Source of the DNA: Pseudomonadota bacterium
GTDB lineage: Bacteria; Myxococcota_A; UBA796; SXON01
Reading direction: 5' to 3'
Assembly: GCA_030685065.1 (NCBI GenBank)
Contig: JAUXQH010000081.1
Location: 1 to 54,050 of the forward strand
DNA: 54,050 nt
A model generated the notes under the pieces. It ran no database searches, had not been told where the DNA came from, and worked only from the letters and a program-made list of their open reading frames with translations. Positions 33,630-42,898 of this stretch are shown here, piece after piece. The position numbers and the translations under genes are program-made. The stretch's first letter is position 1. Each line of letters begins with the position of its first letter.

Positions 33630-34622
33630 TCAGGGCTGGTTTGCCAGCGAGCGGGCCACCCACCAGGCCCGCAGGAAGTTCTCTCCGCGCATCCCCTGGA
33701 GCTCGGGCTCGGTCCACCCGCGGCGGCGGAGCTCGTCCCACAGCCCGCCGAGCGCGCCGGCGGTCGCGATGTCGGGTGGCGGGGTGATCAGCCCGTCAAA
33801 GTCGCTCCCGAGCGCGACGACCCCGATGCCGCCGACCGCGCGGAGGTGCTCGACGTGGTCGGCCGCCTTGCGCACCCCGGCGGGCGTGCCGAGGAAGGTG
33901 CTGTGGAGGTTGAGCCCCACCACGCCGCCGGTCGCGGCGATGCACGCGATCTCCTCGTCGGTGAGGTTGCGGGCGTGGGCCTTGACCCCGGCGGCGTCCG
34001 AATGGGAGGCGATGACCGGCGCGCTCGACCCCCGGCACACCTCGAGGGTGGTGGTCGCGGACGCGTGGGACAGGTCGATCACCACCCCGAGCCGCTGCGC
34101 CTCCGCCACGAGCGCACGACCGTCTTCCGTGAGGCCGGCGCCGGCATCGCCGGACGAGCCCGCATAGCGGTTGGAGAAGCTCCAGGTGAGGCCCAGCAGC
34201 GCGAGGCCCCGAGCCTGCAGCGCGCGCAGCCCGACGAGCCCCGTGGTGTCGATGCCGTGGGCCCCCTCCAAGGCGTAGATCATCGCCACGCCGCCGCGCG
34301 CGGCGATCGCGCGGGCCTCCTCGGGCGAGCGCGCCAGCGTGACGGCGTCCAGCCGGGCGTCCTCCTTCTCCAGGATGGAGAGCAGGGACTCGACGTGGGC
34401 CTCCCACTTCGCCTCGCGCGGCGGCCAGAGAACCATCACGGCGAGGTTGGTGCCGCCGCCGCGGAGCTGGGGGAGCCCGGCCTCCAGCCCGTCGGCGTCG
34501 AGGCCGACCTTCCTGCGGAAGAGCTGGGTCGGCGTGTCGAGGTGCAGGTCGGCCTGCATGTCGGCGGCGAGGGCCGCGCCGGAGAGCGCATGGCTGGAGA
34601 CGGCGGCGAGGAGAGCCAGCAT
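33630..34622 (-). CDS. Membrane dipeptidase (peptidase M19)
   Basis: 330 residues. It has a signal peptide ending SGAALA with no basic residue in front of it. Family M19 (renal dipeptidase) features are DLHLDTP with the first metal ligands (usually DxHxD), MIYALEGAHGI, a VVIDLSHAS strand, APVIASHSDA supplying a His ligand, and GVVALGSDFDG near the end. Zinc-dependent hydrolysis of dipeptides is expected, probably in the periplasm or at the surface. TAGCCC ends six bases before the ATG. It diverges from the NHL-repeat gene. Confidence 0.92.
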   Translation of the reverse strand: MLALLAAVSSHALSGAALAADMQADLHLDTPTQLFRRKVGLDADGLEAGLPQLRGGGTNLAVMVLWPPREAKWEAHVESLLSILEKEDARLDAVTLARSPEEARAIAARGGVAMIYALEGAHGIDTTGLVGLRALQARGLALLGLTWSFSNRYAGSSGDAGAGLTEDGRALVAEAQRLGVVIDLSHASATTTLEVCRGSSAPVIASHSDAAGVKAHARNLTDEEIACIAATGGVVGLNLHSTFLGTPAGVRKAADHVEHLRAVGGIGVVALGSDFDGLITPPPDIATAGALGGLWDELRRRGWTEPELQGMRGENFLRAWWVARSLANQP

Positions 34623-34687
34623 GCGGTGGGGCTATCGCGCGCGGCCCGGACTTTACGACCCTCTCACCTTCTGTGGCCCTACTTGGT

Positions 34688-34717
34688 TTGACGTCGTACA
34701 CGACGGCACGCTATTGC
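34688..34717 (+). promoter_or_regulatory. Sigma70-like promoter with internal dyad
   Basis: TTGACG (34688-34693) and TATTGC (34712-34717), spaced by 18 bases, are the best canonical promoter pair seen in the window. CGTCGT-AC-ACGACG (34692-34705), a near-perfect palindrome, overlaps the -35 end and spacer, as an operator might. The ATG of the NHL-repeat gene is 32 bases after the -10. Confidence 0.45.
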
Positions 34718-34749
34718 CGCCGGTCGCTCCCGTACTTCAAGAGGCCCCC

Positions 34750-36582
34750 ATGCTCCCGCTGATCCTCGCCGCCTCGCTCACCGCTTCCTTCGCCCACGCC
34801 AAGCCCGTGGCCTCCTCCGTCGCCGAGGACATCTCGGGGAAGCACACCGCCGACCTCGCGCTCGATGGGCTGCTCTCGACCGGCTGGGCGGAGGGGGGCA
34901 TGGGCCACGGCGACGGCGCGTGGTGGGAATTCGACCTCGCGTCCCCCACCAGGCTCGAGGTCGTCTCGTTCTGGGGCGGCAACCTCGCCGAGGGCAAGAA
35001 GTCCTTCCGTGAGTACGCCCGCCCCAAGCTGGTGCGCGTCTTCATCGACGGGGTGCAGCAGGGCGAGAAGAACGAAGAGGGCGCCTTCAAGGGCTTCCGC
35101 CTGCAGGACGAGCTGAAGCGCTACGACATCCCGGTGGACGTGGCGGCCGCCAAGAAGGTCCGCATCGAGGTCGTGGAGAGCTTCGAGGGCATCGTCTTCG
35201 CCGATTGCTACATCAGCGAGGTCGCGATCAACTTCACCGAGGGCGAGCGGGGCCGCGCGGTCGAGAAGGTGGACGCGTGGCGCGCTTCGAAAGAGGGCGC
35301 GAAGCTCCTCGAGAAGCACGAGGCGGACGTGGTCGAGGCGTTCACGGCGCACAAGGCCGACGAGGACGAGAACGTCGCGATGGACTTCCTGATGGCCGCC
35401 GCCGGTGACGGGCCGACCTACCTCCGCAAGAAGGTCACGTCGCTCGTCCCCGAGGGCTACCGCGCCGCGGCGATCGTGCCGGATGAGAAGGCGATGGAGG
35501 CCATCCTCAAGCTCAAGGACCCCAACGGCATCCCGGGCCTCGAGATGGCGGCGCTCCGCTCGATCGGCAAGCAGCAGAAGCAGATCCGCGAGAACATCGA
35601 GATCTTCTACGCCTACCAGGAGCTCAAGAGCGGTGGGCGCCGCAGCATCGACGCCTGGGGCGAGCCCGGCTGGGAAGTGGGCGCCCTGCGCAGCTATGGA
35701 GAGCCGGCCGCGATCGAGATCGACCGCTTCGGGCAGATCTACGTGGCCGACGTCGGGAACAACCGCGTGCAGATGTTCGGCCAGGAGGGCCTCCCCGCCA
35801 AGCAGTGGGGCTCCAAGCCCGACATCTCGAACCTCTGGTTCGACGGTCGGCGCACCTGGTACGCGGCCGGCAGCGGCGCGAGCGAGGACCAGGGTTCCTT
35901 CGTGAACCCCGTGGACGTCGAGCTCATCCCCGGCAAGGAGGCCGACAAGTTCGCGACCCTCGACGCGACGGGCCGCGTCCAGATCTTCGACGAGGAGGGC
36001 CGGCCGCTCATCGGGTGGACGGTGCGGGTCGACCACAAGATGCAGCCGAAGGTGGGCGGGGAGGGGTACCTCGCCTGGGTTCCTCAGAAGAAGCAGCTCG
36101 TGGTCTTCATCGGGAACACCGCGACCGTGTTCACGCTCGACTCGGAGGAGGTCGCGCGCTGGAAGGTGGCCGACGGCACCCCGAACGCGGTCGAGACCGG
36201 CAAGGACGGCAAGCTGTACCTGGTGTTCGGATCCAACGTCACGCAGTACGGCACCGACGGCTTCCGCTACGCGACGGTCATCGGGGACGACATCCTCGGC
36301 GAGGGCTTCGAGGACGTTGATCTCACGAAGGACGAGGCGGGCCGCCTCTGGGCGCTCACCGACACCGGCTGGGTGTTCAACTTCAAGAAGCCCGGCAAGC
36401 TCGACTGGAAGGTCAAGGTGAGCGACATCGCTTTTGAGCGCCCGCGCTTCGCCGTGTCCCAGGGGATGGTGTTCGTCACCGACCGCGACCGGATCGTGAA
36501 GGCCGACGCCCTGCAGATCCGCTCCGACGAATTGGACGCGAAGAAGGCCGCCGCCGCGGACGCGAAGGCGGGCAAGGAGTGA
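34750..36582 (+). CDS. Secreted protein with discoidin-like glycan-binding and NHL-type repeats
   Basis: 610 residues. The signal LPLILAASLTASFAHA has no basic residue. Residues about 20-170 look like an F5/8 type C or NADase-type glycan-binding domain (SVAEDISGKHTADLALDGLLSTGWAEGG reduced to its ADLALDGLLSTGW core, then WWEFDLASP and VRIEVVESFEG). The C-terminal half from about 300 has NHL-like beta-propeller blades (AIEIDRFGQIYVADVGNNRVQMF trimmed to GQIYVADVGNNRVQ; GRLWALTDTGWVF). The end is a Lys/Ala tail. It is likely periplasmic or surface-bound. Its stop overlaps the GTG of the next lipoprotein (GTGA). Confidence 0.8.
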   Translation: MLPLILAASLTASFAHAKPVASSVAEDISGKHTADLALDGLLSTGWAEGGMGHGDGAWWEFDLASPTRLEVVSFWGGNLAEGKKSFREYARPKLVRVFIDGVQQGEKNEEGAFKGFRLQDELKRYDIPVDVAAAKKVRIEVVESFEGIVFADCYISEVAINFTEGERGRAVEKVDAWRASKEGAKLLEKHEADVVEAFTAHKADEDENVAMDFLMAAAGDGPTYLRKKVTSLVPEGYRAAAIVPDEKAMEAILKLKDPNGIPGLEMAALRSIGKQQKQIRENIEIFYAYQELKSGGRRSIDAWGEPGWEVGALRSYGEPAAIEIDRFGQIYVADVGNNRVQMFGQEGLPAKQWGSKPDISNLWFDGRRTWYAAGSGASEDQGSFVNPVDVELIPGKEADKFATLDATGRVQIFDEEGRPLIGWTVRVDHKMQPKVGGEGYLAWVPQKKQLVVFIGNTATVFTLDSEEVARWKVADGTPNAVETGKDGKLYLVFGSNVTQYGTDGFRYATVIGDDILGEGFEDVDLTKDEAGRLWALTDTGWVFNFKKPGKLDWKVKVSDIAFERPRFAVSQGMVFVTDRDRIVKADALQIRSDELDAKKAAAADAKAGKE

Positions 36583-37862
36583 TCCTCCTGCTTCTCGCGC
36601 TGGCCTGCGGTGGGGACGAGCCCGCCGTACCCGTGCCTGCCGTGCCCGCGCCGATCGCGGGAGCCAGCGCCTCGGCCGTCCCCGTCCCCACGACCGTGTG
36701 GACCGCCGACAACATCGACCAGCTCGTCCCCGTGGCGCCCACGCGGCTGACCACGGTGGCGCGCCCGATCGCGGCCGGCCCCAAGTACGACGCCGCGCTC
36801 CTGACCCTCGGCGGCGTGGTCGAGACCTGGGCGGGGGACCCCGAGAATCCCTGGGCCATCGCGCACGGGATCCTCGCCCGTGGGACCCAATTCCGCCTCG
36901 TCGACGAGCGCGAGGGCGTGCCCCACCTGTTCACGGCCTACGCGGAGCCACGTCCGCTGGCCACCCTCGCTGGCCAACCGCGCACGCTGGTCGGCTTTCC
37001 CAAGGCGCTCGGCACCGTCCGCGTCGAGCCCCACACCGATCTGTTGCTCAAGAACATGGGCGAGATCGGGGTGCCGCCCGACGCGACGTTCCCCTCCCGC
37101 GCGGGCACCGTCTCCGCCGCCGATCTGTACCGGTACACCCTCCTCAAGACGTACCTGGTCCCCGAGAAGAACCACAGCTCGTTCGACGGGCCGAACGACA
37201 TGCCGTGGGGCCTCCAGGCCCTGGCGCAGTGGGCCCCGCCGGGGGAGCTGAAGTGGACCGCCACGGACGGCACCTCGATGGACCTCGACTTCCTCGCGAG
37301 CTTCACCGTGCGGGTGCTCACGCAGGAGAGTGGGTTCCTGTTCGAGGCCATGCAGCGGCGCCGGAGCTTCGAACGCAAGGGGCAGCCGCTGTTCAGCTAC
37401 ACCTGCGGGGGCGCGCACCTCCTCCAGGGTGCCAGCTACGCGGTCGCGCGCGGCTACGGCACGCCACAGGACCGCAAGGCGATCGAGGCCCAGGTCCCGC
37501 TGATGTTCTACCGGCTCCCAATCGAGCTCGCGATCTACGACGAGGCGATGAAGGGCAACCCGAAGCACAAGGTCCGGCTGCTCGTGCAGCGGATGAAGTT
37601 CCTCGGGCACTTCCTCGAGACGATGGGGAAGATGGAGGCCATGGGCCTGTACGTGCCCGATGATGCCCAGACCCAGCTCCTCGAGGGCGCCGCGCAGAAC
37701 CTCGTCCTCGTGGTCGAGGCCCTCCAGAAGGCGGGCACCTTCGACAACATGGCGGCGCTCCGCACCAAGGACGAGCAGCTCTTCCTCGATGTCATCGGGG
37801 ACGCCTGCCACGCGGTGCGCGGCCTGGAGCTGGCGTTGGGGCGGGGGACCGTGGCCTGGTGA
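36579..37862 (+). CDS. Unknown lipoprotein coupled to the NHL-repeat protein
   Basis: 427 residues. Signal ILLLLALAC (Cys10), uncharged, start GTG fixed by the GTGA overlap with the upstream gene. A Pro/Ala/Val linker (residues about 15-40) precedes a globular domain that I do not recognise. Features include LLKTYLVPEKNHSSFDGPNDMPWGLQALAQW, given here in parts (YLVPEKNHSS; DMPWGLQALAQW), a SYTCGGAHLLQG motif and a helical C-terminus. The His and Cys in those motifs could be functional. Its partner is probably the co-translated NHL protein. Confidence 0.7.
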   Translation: MILLLLALACGGDEPAVPVPAVPAPIAGASASAVPVPTTVWTADNIDQLVPVAPTRLTTVARPIAAGPKYDAALLTLGGVVETWAGDPENPWAIAHGILARGTQFRLVDEREGVPHLFTAYAEPRPLATLAGQPRTLVGFPKALGTVRVEPHTDLLLKNMGEIGVPPDATFPSRAGTVSAADLYRYTLLKTYLVPEKNHSSFDGPNDMPWGLQALAQWAPPGELKWTATDGTSMDLDFLASFTVRVLTQESGFLFEAMQRRRSFERKGQPLFSYTCGGAHLLQGASYAVARGYGTPQDRKAIEAQVPLMFYRLPIELAIYDEAMKGNPKHKVRLLVQRMKFLGHFLETMGKMEAMGLYVPDDAQTQLLEGAAQNLVLVVEALQKAGTFDNMAALRTKDEQLFLDVIGDACHAVRGLELALGRGTVAW

Positions 37863-37952
37863 GGGGTGGCGGAGCTCGAGCGAGGGCGGTGGCGGCTCGT
37901 ACCGCCGCGGCCCCGCCAGGGCTGCTATAGAGTTCGCGGCCCCGGAACCGCC

Positions 37953-38927
37953 ATGTTGTCCCTCTCCGCGCTCCTCCTTTCGGCATGCGTCCTCGACTGG
38001 GACGACCTCTTCGGCGATACGGCGGGCCCGGTCGACAGCGACACCGCCGACACCGCCGACTCGGGCGCACCGACCGGCGTCACCGCCGGCACGCGCGGCG
38101 TCTGGGCCTGGCGGGACAGCGGGGACCCGAACGGGACGGACGCCGTGGTCGGAGACATCGCCGCCGAAGAGGCGATGGTGAACACGTTGATCGACTGGGG
38201 CGTCGACCGCGTGTACGGCGCCTATGGCGACCGCGCCACGACCGAGCCGGCGGTGATCGCCGCCTGGAACACCCGCCTGCACACCGCGGGCATCGAGAGC
38301 CACGTGCTGGTGGGAGAGGCGGCGTGGATCTCGTCGCGCGAGTGGTCCGGCATGCAGGAGAAGATCGACGAGCGTCTCGTGTTCTTCAACGCTGGAACGT
38401 CCGATCCCGCCGAAGCGTTCGACGGCCTGCACCTCGACATCGAGCCCCAGGGCGCGAGCGACTGGTCCACGATCTCCGACACCGACCGCGCGCTGCGGCT
38501 CGGCCAGCTCGCGGACACCTACCACTCGGCGCGCGGCTCGCTCGACGGCGGGTCCGGGGCGGCGCTGCCCGTGGGCGCCGATCTCCCGGTGTGGTTCGAC
38601 AACCTCCCGGCCTCCCTCGGGGGCACCGGCTCGATCGGGTGGGGCGCCGCGGCCGATCGCGACGCTTGGTTCACGGGGATCGGCACCGACGTGGCGAGCG
38701 TGTCGATGATGGCCTACGAACGCGACACGGACGCCTTGATCGTGTCCGCGGTCGCCGGCGAAGCCGCCCTCTTTCCGGGCGAGCTGCGCGTGGGGCTCAA
38801 CGAAGAGGTCGGGACGACCTGGGCGACCATCGACGAGCTGTTCGACATGGCGGAGACGTTGGAGGGGCTCGGGTACACGGTCGACCTGCACTCCTACGCG
38901 GAGATCCGGGGGCAGTTGCCCCCTTAG
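37953..38927 (+). CDS. Lipoprotein with GH18-like TIM-barrel features
   Basis: 324 residues. A short signal LSLSALLLSAC is followed by an Asp/Thr/Ala-rich linker (DTADTADSG). The remaining 270 residues have a TIM-barrel-like rhythm: RGVWAWRD, WGVDRVYGAYGD, GIESHVLVGEAAW, FDGLHLDIEP and ASVSMMAYERD. FDGLHLDIEP resembles the catalytic strand DxxDxDxE of family 18 glycosidases, and MMAYE their MxYD strand. A polysaccharide-active role is plausible but unproven. ATG 37953 begins at the hydrophobic stretch. A TATAGA hexamer at 37926-37931 in TGCTATAGAG may be an extended -10. Confidence 0.65.
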   Translation: MLSLSALLLSACVLDWDDLFGDTAGPVDSDTADTADSGAPTGVTAGTRGVWAWRDSGDPNGTDAVVGDIAAEEAMVNTLIDWGVDRVYGAYGDRATTEPAVIAAWNTRLHTAGIESHVLVGEAAWISSREWSGMQEKIDERLVFFNAGTSDPAEAFDGLHLDIEPQGASDWSTISDTDRALRLGQLADTYHSARGSLDGGSGAALPVGADLPVWFDNLPASLGGTGSIGWGAAADRDAWFTGIGTDVASVSMMAYERDTDALIVSAVAGEAALFPGELRVGLNEEVGTTWATIDELFDMAETLEGLGYTVDLHSYAEIRGQLPP

Positions 38928-38938
38928 TGCTCCGGGGC

Positions 38939-39424
38939 CTACGGCTCGACGCTCGCGGCTCCCACCCCTCGCAGCTTCACCGTCAGGCCCCTGAGGAAGT
39001 TCCGCAGCAGCTGATCGCCGCACGGGCGGTAGTGCTTGTGCGTCTCGCTGCGAAAGAGCCCGCCGAGCTCGGAGGCGGAGATCTTCATCCCGCCGAGCTC
39101 GAGCAGGGCCAGCATGTCGGGCTCCTTGAGCTCGAGGGCGATGCGCAGCTTCTTCAGGATCATGTTGTTGTCGAACCTGCCCTCCGGCGGCCGCGGCACC
39201 GACGGATCGCGGGGGCCCCGTCGGTGGAGGACGAGGCCGTCGAGGAGCGCCGCGAGCACCGGATCCGGGCAGAGGACGAAGTCCGCATCGCCCTCCTTCG
39301 CGAGGTACGACCGCAGCTCGGCGTCGCCGAGGTCGACCTGGGCGAGCCGACACAGCCGCTGCACCTCCGCGTCGCTCTGTTTCAGGGCGAAGCGCAGGCG
39401 TCGCAGCACGTCGTTGTTGTTCAC
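38939..39424 (-). CDS. DUF1456 family protein (YehS-like)
   Basis: 161 residues. The two repeated halves each start with a NNDVLRRLRFAL or NNMILKKLRIAL helix, characteristic of DUF1456. The second half contains SELGGLFRSETHKHYRPCGDQLLRNFLRGL, of which SELGGLFR and YRPCGDQLLRNFLRGL are the family signatures. Function unknown; cytoplasmic. It lies 34 bases after the unknown gene at 39459 and probably shares a transcript with maeB. Confidence 0.9.
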   Translation of the reverse strand: MNNNDVLRRLRFALKQSDAEVQRLCRLAQVDLGDAELRSYLAKEGDADFVLCPDPVLAALLDGLVLHRRGPRDPSVPRPPEGRFDNNMILKKLRIALELKEPDMLALLELGGMKISASELGGLFRSETHKHYRPCGDQLLRNFLRGLTVKLRGVGAASVEP

Positions 39425-39458
39425 GGGTCGCTCCTCGTCGCGCGCAGATGCGCTGTCC

Positions 39459-40553
39459 CTACTCGGCGCCTTCGAGCGCGGCGCCTTCGAGCCCTTCCCG
39501 ATTGATCTCCGCCACGCGGTCCTGGATCCGCTGCTGCGTCTGCGTGATGAGCAGCAGGCGCACGCTCATCGCCACGCCCTCGATCGCGGAGCCCGGCGCG
39601 CCGGCGAGGGCGGCCTCACCCTGGGCGCGGACGATCGCGGCGCCGAGCGGGCGGCCGTGGAACGTGAGGGCCACGGCGGTCAGATCGGCGGAGCGGGCGA
39701 GCGCGGCGCGATCGCCGGCTTCGAGCGCGTTGTCGGCGGTCTCGGTGTAGAGCGCCGCGAGGCCCGCGTCGCGCGCGGCATCATCCTCCGCGGAGGCCAC
39801 GACCACGGGCATCTGGTTGATGCCGTGGTTGAGGGCGGCGTTGTCGAGCACGCCGAGAGGCGCCATCCAGCGGGGGTTCGGATCCTCCCCCTCATCGACC
39901 GCGGCCGGCGGGTTGGCCAGCGGATCGAGGACGCGGGCGCTCTGGAGCAACGCGGAGGGAACGTGCTCGAGAAAATGCGTCCAATCGTGCTTGTGCTCGC
40001 CGGTGGCCAGGAAGCGTTCGGCGTAGTGCAGGCCGACGATGTAGGGGATCTCGACGAGATCGCCGCGGGCGGTCGCCTGCTTCCACACGTCGCGCAGCTC
40101 CGCGCGGGCAAGATGGCCGTGTTGGGTCTGCTTCGCGCGGCCCGCGGAGAGGATGACGCCGAGGGCGCAGTTCCCACCGGCGTCGCTCGTGGTGAGCAGG
40201 AGCTCCATGTCGCCGGTCATGTCGGGGAGCGAGAGGAACGCGCGGGCGGGGAGGGGCTCCTCGCCCTTGCCGAGCACGAACGCGCGCGGAGCCGGGGCCT
40301 CCTCGATCTTCACGCCGCGGGACTTGAGCTTGTGGAGCGCGGCGGCGGCCGCCTTCTTGAGCTCCTTCGGGCCGGTCACCGAGAGGAGCGCGCGGCTGTT
40401 GCCGAGCGCGGCCGCGGCGGCGATGGCGAGGTGGGGGTCCGGCAGGGCGGAGAGGTCACCCTTGCCCTCGTGGGCCCAGGCGATGGTGGCGGGGTCCGCG
40501 GCGGGGCCGGCGGTGCGGGCCAGGATGGCGGCGAGGGCGGCGGGGTCAGACAT
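39459..40553 (-). CDS. Unknown protein overlapping the malic enzyme gene
   Basis: 364 residues, family not recognised. No signal peptide, no membrane helix. The N-terminus is Ala-rich with helical repeats (AAAAALGNSRALLSV, LKKAAAAALHKLKSRG); the middle carries LEIPYIVGLHYAERFLATGEHKHDWTHF in the parts IVGLHYAERFLATGE and HDWTHFLEHVP; the C-terminus is helical. The Ala-rich start followed by LKSRGVK resembles a lysine-rich repeat. The ATG at 40553 overlaps the end of maeB by eight bases, so expression is coupled. A metabolic link to malate is not demonstrable. Confidence 0.65.
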   Translation of the reverse strand: MSDPAALAAILARTAGPAADPATIAWAHEGKGDLSALPDPHLAIAAAAALGNSRALLSVTGPKELKKAAAAALHKLKSRGVKIEEAPAPRAFVLGKGEEPLPARAFLSLPDMTGDMELLLTTSDAGGNCALGVILSAGRAKQTQHGHLARAELRDVWKQATARGDLVEIPYIVGLHYAERFLATGEHKHDWTHFLEHVPSALLQSARVLDPLANPPAAVDEGEDPNPRWMAPLGVLDNAALNHGINQMPVVVASAEDDAARDAGLAALYTETADNALEAGDRAALARSADLTAVALTFHGRPLGAAIVRAQGEAALAGAPGSAIEGVAMSVRLLLITQTQQRIQDRVAEINREGLEGAALEGAE

Positions 40554-42840
40554 TGGGAGGCTCCGAGAGGGCGGCGGCGCGGCGGCTCTCTTGCTCGAGC
40601 GCCTGGTTTACGGTGATGGCGGCCATGTTGACGATGTCCGACACGGTCGAGCCCAGCGCCAGGACGTTGACCGGCTGGGCGGTGCCGACGAGCACCGGGC
40701 CCACGGCGGTGGCGCCGCCGAGCTCGCGCAGGAGCTTGTAGGCGATGTTGCCGGCCCCGAGCGTCGGGAAGATGAGGACGTTGGCATCCCCCTGGATGGC
40801 GGAGAAGGGGAAATCCGTGCTCGCGAGCTCGGCGTTCACCGCGGTGTCGGCCTGCATCTCGCCGTCGATGACGAGGGACGGCCAGTCCTTTCGGACGATG
40901 CCGATGGCCTCCTCGATCTTGTTCACGTCCGGATCGTTGCGGTGTTCACCGAAGTCCGAGTAGGACAGCATCGCGACGCGCGGCGTGTAGCCGAACGACT
41001 GGGCGAGGCGCGCGGTGTTGATCGCGATCTGCGCGAGGGTCTTCGCGTCGGGGTCGCGGTTGACCGTGCAGTCGCCGAAGAACAGGCGGCGCTGCTTGAA
41101 CAGCATCATGTAGACGCCGCTGACGACGGACACCGAGGGATGCCGCCCGATGATCTGGAGCGCCGGGCGCATGGTCTCCGCGTACGCGGCGAGCAGCCCG
41201 CCGAGGAGCCCGTCGGCGTCTCCCTCGCGGACCATCATCGAGGCGTAGACGGTGTGCCGATGAAGCGCGGCGCGGACCGCGTTCTCGGTCATGCCCTTGC
41301 GCTGGCGGCGCTTCCACAGGGCCTCCATGTAGCGCTCGAAGCGATCGTCCTCCCGCACCTCGGCGATCTCCATGTGGGACACGTCGATGTTGTGCTTGGC
41401 GGCGCGGTTGAGGATCTTCCACTCCTCCCCGACCAGGATGGGCTTGCAGATGCCCTCGTCCACCAGGATCTGCGCGGCGCGCAGCACCTTGGGGTTCGAT
41501 CCCTCCGGGAACACGATGCGGCGCGGGTTCAAGCGCGCCCGGTTCATCATCGGCCGGAGGATCTCCTTGCTGCGGGCCATGAGGCGCTCGAGGCGCTCGC
41601 GGTAGGCGTCCAGATCCGCGATCGGGAGCCGCGCCACGCCGGAGGCCGCGGCCGCCTCCGCCACCGCGGGCGCGACCCAGAGGAGCACGCGCGGGTCGAA
41701 CGGCTTGGGGATGATGTAGTCGGGCCCGAATTGCAGGCTCGTGAGCCCGTAGGCGGCGAGCACTTCATCCGGCACGTCCTCCTTCGCGAGCGCCGCGAGG
41801 GAGCGCACGGCCGCCACCTTCATCTCCTCGTTGATCGCGCGGGCCCGGCAGTCGAGCGCGCCGCGAAAGAGGAAGGGGAAGCCGAGGACGTTGTTCACCA
41901 TGTTGGGGTAGTCCGACCGCCCGGTCGCGATGATCGCCTCGGGGACGGCGGCCTTCGCGTCTTCGTAGGAGATCTCCGGGTTCGGGTTCGCCATCGCGAA
42001 GATGATGGGCCGGGGCCGCATCGACCGGAGCATGTCGCCGTTGAGCACGCCACCGACCGAGAGCCCGATCACCACGTCCGCGCCGACGAGCACCTGCGCG
42101 AGGACCTTCGGCTCGGTTCCCTGGGCGTAGCAGCTCTTTTCTGGGAAGTTGTGCTCCTTGCGCCCCTCGTAGACGAGGCCCTCCGAGTCGCACATCCAGA
42201 TGTTCGAGTGCTGCACGCCGAGGCTCACGAGCAGGTTTGCCGTCGCGATGGCGGCGGCGCCGGCGCCCGAGAAGACCACCCGTGTCTCGCCGAGGGTGCG
42301 CTCGGTGAGGGCGGTGGCGTTGAGGAGCCCGGCCGCCGCGATGATCGCGGTGCCGTGCTGATCGTCGTGGAACACCGGGATGTCCAGGATCTTCTGGAGC
42401 TCCCGCTCGATGTGGAAACAGTCGGGGCTCTTGATGTCCTCGAGGTTGATCCCGCCGAAGCTCGGCGCGATGGCCTTGACCGCGGCGATGACCTCCTCGG
42501 CGGTCGGCGCGTCGAGCTCGATGTCCACCGCGTCGATGTCGGCGAACTTCTTGAACAGGTTGGCCTTGCCCTCCATGACCGGCTTGCCGGCGAGGGGCCC
42601 GATGTTGCCGAGGCCGAGCACGGCGGTGCCGTTGGTCACGACCGCCACGAGGTTGCCCTTGGCGGTGTACTTGTACGCGTCGTCCGGGTTGCGGTGGATG
42701 GCGAGGCAGGGCTCGGCGACGCCGGGCGTGTACGCCAACGAGAGGTCTCGCTGCGTGAGTAGCGGCTTCGTCGGTACGATCTCGATCTTCCCGGGACGGC
42801 CCTCGGAATGGTAGTCGAGGGCGTCGGTTTTCAAGCTCAC
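40546..42840 (-). CDS. maeB: NADP-dependent malic enzyme (malic domain plus phosphotransacetylase-like domain)
   Basis: 764 residues, the usual length of the MaeB bifunctional-type protein. It decarboxylates malate to pyruvate with NADP. The N-terminal half has [27 protein letters not shown] with the [23 protein letters not shown] region (read [16 protein letters not shown]), [11 protein letters not shown] and [13 protein letters not shown]. The C-terminal half (from about 430) resembles phosphate acetyltransferase ([35 protein letters not shown]); in MaeB this part is regulatory, usually binding acetyl-CoA. GTG start with GGAG eight bases upstream. Confidence 0.94.
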   Translation of the reverse strand: MSLKTDALDYHSEGRPGKIEIVPTKPLLTQRDLSLAYTPGVAEPCLAIHRNPDDAYKYTAKGNLVAVVTNGTAVLGLGNIGPLAGKPVMEGKANLFKKFADIDAVDIELDAPTAEEVIAAVKAIAPSFGGINLEDIKSPDCFHIERELQKILDIPVFHDDQHGTAIIAAAGLLNATALTERTLGETRVVFSGAGAAAIATANLLVSLGVQHSNIWMCDSEGLVYEGRKEHNFPEKSCYAQGTEPKVLAQVLVGADVVIGLSVGGVLNGDMLRSMRPRPIIFAMANPNPEISYEDAKAAVPEAIIATGRSDYPNMVNNVLGFPFLFRGALDCRARAINEEMKVAAVRSLAALAKEDVPDEVLAAYGLTSLQFGPDYIIPKPFDPRVLLWVAPAVAEAAAASGVARLPIADLDAYRERLERLMARSKEILRPMMNRARLNPRRIVFPEGSNPKVLRAAQILVDEGICKPILVGEEWKILNRAAKHNIDVSHMEIAEVREDDRFERYMEALWKRRQRKGMTENAVRAALHRHTVYASMMVREGDADGLLGGLLAAYAETMRPALQIIGRHPSVSVVSGVYMMLFKQRRLFFGDCTVNRDPDAKTLAQIAINTARLAQSFGYTPRVAMLSYSDFGEHRNDPDVNKIEEAIGIVRKDWPSLVIDGEMQADTAVNAELASTDFPFSAIQGDANVLIFPTLGAGNIAYKLLRELGGATAVGPVLVGTAQPVNVLALGSTVSDIVNMAAITVNQALEQESRRAAALSEPPNV

Positions 42841-42898
42841 GGGGGCGCTCCGCTGGGGCCCGCCTGACTAACCCGTTGGCGTCACGCGACGCGGGCTC

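Noticed and set aside
36267..39353. A 1028-codon open frame on the minus strand
   Set aside because: It is an antisense shadow of the NHL-repeat, lipoprotein and GH18-like genes. The composition is Arg/His/Val-rich without any domain, as expected from GC-rich codon bias.
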